Origin: JBFWRK01 sp050248955
GTDB taxonomy: Bacteria > Actinomycetota > Acidimicrobiia > Acidimicrobiales > Ilumatobacteraceae
Direction: 5' to 3'
Assembly: GCA_050248955.1 (NCBI GenBank)
Contig: JBFWRK010000012.1
Coordinates: 1-64,000, forward strand
Length of the DNA stretch: 64,000 nt
Part shown: positions 49,237 through 55,414 of the stretch, piece after piece
Numbering within the stretch: position 1 is the first letter of the stretch
Layout: every line of letters begins with the position of its first letter
Program-made: the position numbers and the translations under genes
Notes under the pieces: model-generated
The model's database searches: none
Told to the model about the DNA's origin: nothing
Seen by the model: the letters and a program-made list of their open reading frames with translations, nothing else

Positions 49237-51180
49237 GAGACGGGCCTCGTGGATGGCGCGGCCGAGCTCGTCGAGATCTGCGTCGTCGAGCTGCTCCTCC
49301 AACAGCGGGATGATGCGCCGATCCTCGTCGAGGATCAGGTCGTCGAGATCGGTGGCGAGATCACTCAGCGTCCGATCGGAGGAGCTGGAACGCAGGTCGT
49401 GGAGCACGCGAGCAGTCGCGCGCTCGAGGTGCTCGCCGCGCTCGGCGGCACGCTCGCCGGCGTCGTCGCCGACTCGGCGCACCATCGGATACAGCACGCG
49501 CGTCGTCACCTCCATGTGGGCGCGGAGTCGGGCTTCGAAGGCATCGATCGCTCGCTGCTGTTCAGCGCTCCCGGGTCGTGGCGAAGCCGTATGGAGCAGC
49601 GCCTCGACGAGCTCGGCGTGGGCCAGTTCGAGCTGATCCGCGACGTTGATCTCCACCGGTCTGCCGTCGGCGTCGAGAATCGGTCCCGCGACCGCCTCTG
49701 GGGCCGGCTCAGCTGACGGCGCAGGCTCCGGTGCCGCCGCCTCGGTCGGCGCAGCGTGTGCGCTGATGTGAACCGGCGTGTCGCCCAGGTAGGCGGCCGG
49801 CCAGCGCCCGGAGTCCTCCGACGCGTGTGTCCAGTCCGGCTGCTTCGTCGCCTGCGATGCTTCGAGGAACGCCTGCCCGTCTTCGATGTCGACCATCGGG
49901 GCAATGAGCACCGACGTCGCTGATCCGGTCGAGCCGTGCACGTGGGCTTCGACGACATCGGGAAACAGCCGCAACAGGCTGCGGGTCACGACCTGCTGCT
50001 GCGTGGCGAGGTTGCAGCGGGCACCGTCGGTGATCGTGCCGAGCCGGTCCTCGAGGCGCGCGAGCACGTCGGCTTCGCAGGTCGAACGCTGCAACGCGTC
50101 GAGCTCGGCCTCGATCGCCAGGCCATCGCGCTTGCACGGCTCACACTGCCCGCACGACTCCACGGACAAGAACCGCGCCACGCCATGTGCGACCGCGACG
50201 AGGTCCGTGGAATCGTCGAAGACGATGAAGCCTGCTGCGCCGAGCCCGCTGCCGGCAGCCGCCAATGCCTCGTAGCTCGCGGGTGTCTCGAACATCGACG
50301 CGGGCAGAAACGCGTTGGCCACGCCGGACAGCGCCGCCACGAGCCGTTGGCCGGGTCGCGCACCTCCGCCGATCTCCTCGATGATCTCCCCCACGGGCGT
50401 TCCCAGCGCCACCTCCGCAACGGCGTCGCGAGCGCTGTCACCGCTGACGGTGCAGACGATCGAGCCCGGGGACTGCTCGGTGCCGAGCGAGCGGAACCAA
50501 CTCGCACCCTGCATCACGATCCCGGGCACGTTCGCGAACGTCTCGACGTTGTTCGCGAGCACGAGCCCCTCGTCCGTGTCCCACGGCTCCTCGTCGTCGT
50601 CCGCGGCGGTCGCATCGACACCTCGGCGGTACGGAGGTGCGATCCTCGGGAACGGCTGGCGTCCTTCGATCACCTCGAGCAGGCCCGTCTCTTCACCGAA
50701 CAGGTACTCGCCCGGACCGAGCACCACGCGGACGTCGACATCGTCGAGCCAGCCCGCGTCGCGCAGCTCCGCGATCGCGTACGCGACCCGTCGGCGCTCC
50801 CGGGCGAACGACCGCTTCAGCCCGACCACGATCCGCTCGGCGCCGACGGCGGACGCGGCGATCAGCGCACCCTCGAGGATGCGGTATGGGTTGCGGCGCA
50901 GCAAGGTTCGATCCTTGAAGGATCCGGGCTCACCCTCGGCGGCGTTGACGAGCACGGCCGGCGCCTGAGCCGTCCGCCCAGCGGCGATCGACGCCCACTT
51001 CGTCCCGGTCGGGAAGCCGCCACCGCCACGGCCTCGCAGGCCCGATGCAGCCACCTCCTCGATGATCCCGACGCCGTCGAGTCGCCTCGCCGCATCGAGT
51101 CCAGACCCGCCACCGATTGCGACGTAGGCGTCGAGCGTCTCGACGGGTTCCGGATCGAGAACGCGGTTGATCACGGCCAT
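49231..51180 (-). CDS. NuoF-like NADH/FMN/4Fe-4S protein fused to a hemerythrin-like domain
   Basis: A 649-residue fusion. Residues 1-400 are the 51-kDa complex I subunit fold: FMN/NADH glycine loop GRGGGGFPTGTKW (50-62), AAEGEPGSFKDR (81-91), an SLBB region, and 4Fe-4S ligands C343, C346, C349 and C389. A Pro/Ala/Glu linker (about 476-500) leads to a C-terminal helical domain (510-640) resembling HHE hemerythrins. The hemerythrin iron set is degraded: H555 is present but Thr559/Thr560 replace the expected Glu pair, and E619 is present but Leu615 replaces His. No other complex I genes are near. It may pass electrons from NADH to an unknown acceptor, with the extra domain as a sensor or docking module. 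Confidence 0.82.
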   Translation of the reverse strand: MAVINRVLDPEPVETLDAYVAIGGGSGLDAARRLDGVGIIEEVAASGLRGRGGGGFPTGTKWASIAAGRTAQAPAVLVNAAEGEPGSFKDRTLLRRNPYRILEGALIAASAVGAERIVVGLKRSFARERRRVAYAIAELRDAGWLDDVDVRVVLGPGEYLFGEETGLLEVIEGRQPFPRIAPPYRRGVDATAADDDEEPWDTDEGLVLANNVETFANVPGIVMQGASWFRSLGTEQSPGSIVCTVSGDSARDAVAEVALGTPVGEIIEEIGGGARPGQRLVAALSGVANAFLPASMFETPASYEALAAAGSGLGAAGFIVFDDSTDLVAVAHGVARFLSVESCGQCEPCKRDGLAIEAELDALQRSTCEADVLARLEDRLGTITDGARCNLATQQQVVTRSLLRLFPDVVEAHVHGSTGSATSVLIAPMVDIEDGQAFLEASQATKQPDWTHASEDSGRWPAAYLGDTPVHISAHAAPTEAAAPEPAPSAEPAPEAVAGPILDADGRPVEINVADQLELAHAELVEALLHTASPRPGSAEQQRAIDAFEARLRAHMEVTTRVLYPMVRRVGDDAGERAAERGEHLERATARVLHDLRSSSSDRTLSDLATDLDDLILDEDRRIIPLLEEQLDDADLDELGRAIHEARLV

Positions 51181-51214
51181 GCTGAGACGATTCCCGACGC
51201 TTCGCCTTCCTAAC

Positions 51215-51260
51215 CACCGCCGTCAGCCGGTGGTCGCCGCCGTCGTCGAGTAGGCGGCGA
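51215..51260. terminator. Two adjacent hairpins downstream of bacterioferritin
   Basis: CCACCG (51215) pairs with CGGTGG (51229), and CGCCGCC (51236-51242) pairs with GGCGGCG (51254-51260). They fill the gap between the bacterioferritin stop and the start of the NuoF-like gene and should separate the two minus-strand units. Confidence 0.5.
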
Positions 51261-51271
51261 GCCGGCGCGGA

Positions 51272-51817
51272 TCAGGCCTTGGACATGCCGGCGAGATCGG
51301 CGAGGAGGCTGAGGAGGTCGTCGGCGTGCTCCTCTTCCACGGCGAGGATGTCCTCCATCATCCGCCTCGTCGTGGTGTCGCCCGAACCGAGCCAGCGGAT
51401 GATCTCGGAGTACGACTCGATCGCGATCCGCTCGGCGACGAGATCCTCCTTGATCATGTCGACGAGATCCGTGCCCTCGCGGTACTCGGCGTGCGACCGG
51501 TTCGTGAGGCCTTCCGGATCGAAGTTCGGCTCGCCCTGGAGCTGCGTGATCCGCAGCGCGATCTGATCCGCGTGTCCCATCTCCTCGTTGGCGTGCTGCA
51601 GGAACTCGGCGGCGACCGGTCCGGCGTTGAGCCCTTCCGCCATGTAGTAGTGCCGCTTGTAGCGAAGGACGCAGACCAGCTCGGTCGCGAGCGCCTCGTT
51701 CAGCACGGCGATGACCCGGTCGCGATCGGCGCCGTAGGCCTCGGTGATGGGTCCCGCTTCGATGGTGGCTCTCGCCCGCGCACGAAGCGTCTGGATGTCT
51801 GTCAGGAACTCGCTCAC
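51272..51817 (-). CDS. bfr: Bacterioferritin-like di-iron protein
   Basis: A 181-residue ferritin-like four-helix protein. Di-iron ligands are visible: Glu in EALATELVCVLRY, Glu/His in HANEEMGHADQ, Glu in DLVAERIAIESYSEI and Glu/His in LAVEEEHADDLL. It stores iron or consumes peroxide with it. The GTG at 51817 is the likely start. It is divergent from superoxide dismutase, a common pairing for oxidative stress. A GGGACC-type inverted motif lies in the shared promoter region. The symbol bfr is by family; a Dps-like role is possible. Confidence 0.85.
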   Translation of the reverse strand: MSEFLTDIQTLRARARATIEAGPITEAYGADRDRVIAVLNEALATELVCVLRYKRHYYMAEGLNAGPVAAEFLQHANEEMGHADQIALRITQLQGEPNFDPEGLTNRSHAEYREGTDLVDMIKEDLVAERIAIESYSEIIRWLGSGDTTTRRMMEDILAVEEEHADDLLSLLADLAGMSKA

Positions 51818-51883
51818 GCGGTCGACGCTAGTGCCCTTCGGAACCACGTGCTCATGGACCGACGACCCCTCAGCTGGTCTACC

Positions 51884-51897
51884 GTGCCTGTGGTCCC
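51884..51897 (-). promoter_or_regulatory. DosR-like box between bfr and superoxide dismutase genes
   Basis: Read on the minus strand this is GGGACCACAGGCAC. It has the form GGGACCANNGGCNC shared with the motif upstream of the sulfide:quinone oxidoreductase gene (52871-52884) and partially matches the actinobacterial DosR/DevR site (GGGAC half plus degenerate inverted half). Confidence 0.35.
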
Positions 51898-51923
51898 ATC
51901 GCTCCATCGAGCAAGGAGGTCAC

Positions 51924-52544
51924 ATGGCCGAGGAGATCTACACACTGCCCGAGCTGCCCTACGACTACAGCGCACTCGAGCCGCACATCAGCGGACAGAT
52001 CATGGAGCTCCACCATGACAAGCACCATGCGGCGTACGTCGCCGGCGCCAACGCAGCCCTGGAGAAGCTGGCATCGGCGCGCGAGGAGCAGGAGTACGCC
52101 ACGTTGGCGAAGCTGCAGAAGGACCTCGCCTTCAACCTGTCCGGTCACGTGCTGCACTCGTTGTTCTGGCAGAACCTGTCACCGGACGGTGGCGGTGAGC
52201 CGACGGGTGACGTCGCCGCGCAGCTCGAGCGCGACTTCGGCGGTTTCCAGCCGTTCAAGCGCCACTTGACCGAAGCGGCGAACTCGATCCAGGGCTCGGG
52301 CTGGGCGCTCGCCGCGTGGGATCCCGCCAGCCAGCGGATCATCGTCGAGCAGGTCTACGACCATCAGGGCAACCACGGTCAGGGCACCACGCCGCTGCTC
52401 GCGATCGACGCCTGGGAGCACGCGTTCTACCTCCAGTACAAGAACGTCAAGGCCGACTTCTTCGCCGCAGTGTGGAACATCTTCAACTGGGACGACGTCG
52501 CGCAACGCATGGCTGCAGCACGCGGCGAGGGCGGCTCGCGATGA
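51924..52544 (+). CDS. Superoxide dismutase, Fe/Mn family
   Basis: A 206-residue Fe/Mn superoxide dismutase. Metal ligands are H30 (MELHHDKHH), H78 (GHVLHSLFW), D162 and H166 (IDAWEHAFY). The sequence has AAWDPASQRIIVEQVYDHQGN, and the metal cannot be settled by eye. A textbook AAGGAGGT ribosome site precedes the ATG. It overlaps the LapA-domain gene as ATGA. It converts superoxide to peroxide in the cytoplasm. Confidence 0.95.
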   Translation: MAEEIYTLPELPYDYSALEPHISGQIMELHHDKHHAAYVAGANAALEKLASAREEQEYATLAKLQKDLAFNLSGHVLHSLFWQNLSPDGGGEPTGDVAAQLERDFGGFQPFKRHLTEAANSIQGSGWALAAWDPASQRIIVEQVYDHQGNHGQGTTPLLAIDAWEHAFYLQYKNVKADFFAAVWNIFNWDDVAQRMAAARGEGGSR

Positions 52545-52795
52545 GCATGGATCGGCCCGCCGGATCGGACGCCCGACCGGGTCGGGCCGGCATGGGCGTG
52601 TCCCCGAAGATGATCGGCACTGCGGTCCTCGCGCTGCTCGCGTTGATCTTCGTCTTCCAGAACACCGACAGCCGCAAGGTCACCTTCCTCTTCTGGGACT
52701 TCGACGCGGCAACGTGGCTCTGGCTGCTGGTGGTGTTCGTCGCCGGCATGATCGTCGGCTGGATGCTGGCGCGCTTCGGGCGGAATCGGTCCTGA
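52541..52795 (+). CDS. LapA-domain (DUF1049) small membrane protein
   Basis: An 84-residue protein with two membrane helices (about 24-40 and 57-76) and the LapA-domain pattern VFQNTDSRKVTFLFWDFDA followed by WLLVVFVAGMIVGWML. The molecular role of the domain is poorly known. It is translationally coupled to superoxide dismutase (ATGA), and a strong hairpin terminates the unit 2 bases after the stop. Confidence 0.85.
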   Translation: MSMDRPAGSDARPGRAGMGVSPKMIGTAVLALLALIFVFQNTDSRKVTFLFWDFDAATWLWLLVVFVAGMIVGWMLARFGRNRS

Positions 52796-52797
52796 CC

Positions 52798-52827
52798 ACC
52801 ACGTGCGCGCCCCGGCGCGCACGTGGT
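52798..52827. terminator. Strong hairpin terminator
   Basis: ACCACGTGCGCGCC pairs perfectly over 14 bases with GGCGCGCACGTGGT across a 2-base centre, right after the LapA gene stop. It separates the dismutase unit from the sulfide:quinone oxidoreductase operon. Confidence 0.8.
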
Positions 52828-52870
52828 AGATGAACTGCACACCGAGCGACCCCTTTGCCCTTCGTGGTCC

Positions 52871-52884
52871 GGGACCAATGGCTC
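52871..52884 (+). promoter_or_regulatory. DosR-like box upstream of sulfide:quinone oxidoreductase
   Basis: GGGACCAATGGCTC lies 37 bases before the gene and overlaps the 11-base palindrome GGTCCGGGACC (52866-52876). It resembles the site at 51884-51897. The second half-site is weak, so the assignment is tentative. Confidence 0.35.
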
Positions 52885-52920
52885 TGGCTGCGGGCCCAGT
52901 GGGCACCGTTGGATGGTGGC

Positions 52921-54180
52921 ATGACGAAACACGTCGTGATCCTCGGTGGCGGGACGGGCGGAACGCTCACCGCGAACCGGCTCCGAAAGGCCATGGGCGC
53001 AGACGTCGAGATCACCGTCGTCGATCAGGACGACCGCCACGTCTACCAACCCGGTCTCCTGTTCGTACCGTTCGGCTTGGCCCATCCGGAGGATCTCGTC
53101 CGGCCGCGGCAGCGCCAGCTCGCCGACGGCGTCCAGTTCCGGGCCTGCGGCATCGAGCGGGTCGAGATCGACGGCAACGTCGTGCACCTGCTCGATGGAT
53201 CGGCGCTGCACTACGACGTGCTCGTCGTTGCCACCGGCGCCGAGCTCGTCACCGAGGAGACAGCAGGACTCACCGGCGAAGGCTGGATGGAGAAGGTCTT
53301 CACCTTCTACACGCTCGAGGGAGCGGGTGCGCTCGAAGGGGCGCTCGCCACCTTCGACGGTGGCCGGCTCGTCGTGAACGTGGTCGACATGCCGATCAAG
53401 TGCCCGGTGGCGCCGCTGGAGTTCTGCTTCCTCGCAGACTGGTACTTCCAGGAGCGGGGCATCCGTGACCGCGTCGAGCTCGTGTTCGTGACGCCGCTCG
53501 ACGCTGCGTTCACCAAGCCGGTGGCCTCGAAGCACCTCGCGGGCATGCTCGCGGAGAAGGACATCGAGCTCGTGACGGAGTTCAACACCGGGGAGGTCGA
53601 TGGCGCCGGCGGCCGGCTCGTCTCGTACGACGGGCGCGAGGTGCCGTTCGACCTCGCCGTCGTGGTGCCGCTCCACGGCGGCGCCGCGTACGTCGGTCGT
53701 TCGCCGGGCCTCGGCGACGAGCTGAACTTCGTGCCGACCGACGAGCACACGCTCCAGTCGAAGGTGGCGCCGAACGTGTTCGTCATCGGCGACGCGGCCA
53801 ACGTGCCCACTTCGAAGGCCGGCTCGGTGACCCACTTCGAAGGCGAGACGTTGGTTGCGAACGTGACGCACTACCTGCACGACGAGCCGCTCGAGGCAGG
53901 CTTCGACGGGCATGCCAACTGCTTCGTCGAAACCGGATTCCACAAGGCGCTGCTCATCGACTTCAACTACGACACCGAGCCGCTCCCGGGCAGGTACCCG
54001 ACGAAGGTCGGACTGCCGCTCTTGAAGGAGACCCGGATGAACCACCTCGGGAAGCTCATGTTCCAGTGGTTCTACTGGCATGCGCTGCTGCCCGGACGGG
54101 AGATCCCTGGGATCGGCTCGACCATGCCCACGGCCGGCAAAGCAGCCGCCGGCCAGACCGAACGAGAGGAACAACGATGA
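52921..54180 (+). CDS. sqr: Sulfide:quinone oxidoreductase-like flavoprotein
   Basis: A 419-residue FAD disulfide-type oxidoreductase. The FAD-binding motif is VVILGGGTGGTLTANRL; the redox Cys C161 sits in MPIKCPVAP, typical of SQR, with C169 and C334 (HANCFVETGF) as possible partners. NVFVIGDAANVPTSKAG is the second FAD motif, and a C-terminal amphipathic segment (FQWFYWHALLP) would dock in the membrane. It oxidises sulfide (or a persulfide) and reduces quinone. Its stop overlaps the TusE-like start (ATGA), so sulfur removed here can pass to carrier proteins made from the same mRNA. Confidence 0.87.
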   Translation: MTKHVVILGGGTGGTLTANRLRKAMGADVEITVVDQDDRHVYQPGLLFVPFGLAHPEDLVRPRQRQLADGVQFRACGIERVEIDGNVVHLLDGSALHYDVLVVATGAELVTEETAGLTGEGWMEKVFTFYTLEGAGALEGALATFDGGRLVVNVVDMPIKCPVAPLEFCFLADWYFQERGIRDRVELVFVTPLDAAFTKPVASKHLAGMLAEKDIELVTEFNTGEVDGAGGRLVSYDGREVPFDLAVVVPLHGGAAYVGRSPGLGDELNFVPTDEHTLQSKVAPNVFVIGDAANVPTSKAGSVTHFEGETLVANVTHYLHDEPLEAGFDGHANCFVETGFHKALLIDFNYDTEPLPGRYPTKVGLPLLKETRMNHLGKLMFQWFYWHALLPGREIPGIGSTMPTAGKAAAGQTEREEQR

Positions 54181-54494
54181 GCACGGCAATGATCGCCGAG
54201 ACCGAAGTGGAGCTCAACGACGAGGGCTTCTTCGTCCATCCGGAGACGTGGACCGAAGCAATGGCCCCCGAGCTGGCGCGCCGCGAAGGCATCGACGAGC
54301 TCACCGACTCCCACTGGACCGTGCTGCGGTTCATGCGCTCGGAGTACTTCGCCAAGGGGACGGGGCCGACGGTCCGGATGCTCGGCAAGACGTCAGGCGT
54401 CTCGGTCAAGGAGCTCTACCAGCTCTTCCCGAAGGGCCCGGCCAAGATCGCAGCTCGCATCGCCGGCATCCCCAAGCCGCGCGGCTGCATCTGA
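54177..54494 (+). CDS. TusE/DsrC family sulfur-carrier protein, single-Cys form
   Basis: A 105-residue DsrC-fold protein. The conserved core VSVKELYQLFPKGPAKIAARIAG leads to a C-terminal arm IPKPRGCI with the penultimate Cys (C104) that carries sulfur. The second Cys of true DsrC (in QACKIAG) is Ala here, so it is TusE-like and cannot form the DsrC trisulfide. It is coupled to sqr upstream and lies 12 bases before the DsrE-like gene. Confidence 0.87.
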   Translation: MSTAMIAETEVELNDEGFFVHPETWTEAMAPELARREGIDELTDSHWTVLRFMRSEYFAKGTGPTVRMLGKTSGVSVKELYQLFPKGPAKIAARIAGIPKPRGCI

Positions 54495-54506
54495 GAGGAG
54501 CACACC

Positions 54507-54974
54507 ATGGCTGACACCATCGAGAAGGTCTCGATCATCATCTCGAAGGGATCCCTCGAAGGGATCTATCCGGGGTTGATCATGGCCAACGGCGCCCGCG
54601 CCGAAGGCATCGAGGCGAACCTGTTCTTCACCTTCTTCGGGCTCGACGCGATCCATCGGGCGCGGAACGAGCACATCAAGGTCGCGAGCGTCGGCAACCC
54701 CGGGCTGCACGTGCCGACGATGCTCGGCGGACTGCCGGGGATCTCGTCCGTGATGACCCAGTACATGAACCACAAGATGGAGAAGCTGGACATCCCGTCG
54801 ATACCCGAGTTCATCGACATGATCGCCGACACGGGCACCGGCCTGTACGCCTGCAAGGCGTCGGTCGACCTGTTCGGTCTCGAGAAGAACGACCTCATCC
54901 CCCAGATCCAGGACATCATCACCGTCGGCGAGTTCTACGAGCTCGCGGCCGGCGGCCAGATCATCTTCACGTGA
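54507..54974 (+). CDS. DsrE/DsrF/DrsH-like sulfurtransferase
   Basis: A 155-residue DsrE2-type protein. It starts with VSIIISKGSLEGIYPGLIMA, has FFTFFGLDAI, and carries a conserved Cys in GLYACKASVDLFG (near residue 115), the likely persulfide site. These proteins relay sulfur between SQR/rhodanese enzymes and TusA/DsrC carriers. A GAGAGGAG site precedes the ATG. Its stop overlaps the next start (GTGA). Confidence 0.88.
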   Translation: MADTIEKVSIIISKGSLEGIYPGLIMANGARAEGIEANLFFTFFGLDAIHRARNEHIKVASVGNPGLHVPTMLGGLPGISSVMTQYMNHKMEKLDIPSIPEFIDMIADTGTGLYACKASVDLFGLEKNDLIPQIQDIITVGEFYELAAGGQIIFT

Positions 54975-55351
54975 GCGCCATGAGCCACTACACCGACGTC
55001 ATCAACGAACTGAAGGAGCCGACGAGGTCGCTCAGCCGAGCGATCCCCGGCACGTGGGGCGGCTTCTCGCAGCTGCACCAGGATGCGGTCGCCGAGGGCG
55101 CCTTGCCCGCCAAGGTCAAGGAGCTGATGGCGCTCGTCATCGCCGTCGTCAAGCAGTGCGACGGCTGCATCGCCTACCACGCCAAGGCCGCCGCTCGTCA
55201 TGGCGCGACGCCAGACGAGGTCGCCGAAGCGTTGGGCGTCGCACTGCTCATGGACGGCGGGACCGCGAGCGTCTACGGGCCACGGGCATGGGACGCGTAT
55301 CGCGAGTTCGCCGGCCAGAGACCTGTCGTCGCACCAGCCACCGCCAACTAG
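54971..55351 (+). CDS. Carboxymuconolactone decarboxylase/AhpD-like protein
   Basis: A 126-residue AhpD-like protein with the redox motif CDGCIAYHAKAAARHGA (CxxC plus downstream His), which supports a thiol peroxidase-reductase role rather than lactone decarboxylation. It may reduce persulfides or peroxides formed by the sulfur relay. The GTG at 54971 overlaps the DsrE stop; an ATG three codons later is an alternative. A hairpin of two 9-base arms follows. Confidence 0.87.
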   Translation: MSAMSHYTDVINELKEPTRSLSRAIPGTWGGFSQLHQDAVAEGALPAKVKELMALVIAVVKQCDGCIAYHAKAAARHGATPDEVAEALGVALLMDGGTASVYGPRAWDAYREFAGQRPVVAPATAN

Positions 55352-55360
55352 GTAAGCGCC

Positions 55361-55389
55361 CAGGACCGAGGCGAGCGGCATCGGTCCTG
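55361..55389. terminator. Hairpin between the sulfur operon and the P-type ATPase gene
   Basis: CAGGACCGA and TCGGTCCTG pair perfectly over 9 bases around an 11-base loop, 10 bases after the AhpD-like stop. No T-run follows, so it may instead be an operator or attenuator for the ATPase gene. Confidence 0.6.
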
Positions 55390-55414
55390 TCAGCAGTCGG
55401 CCCAGCGAGGGAAG

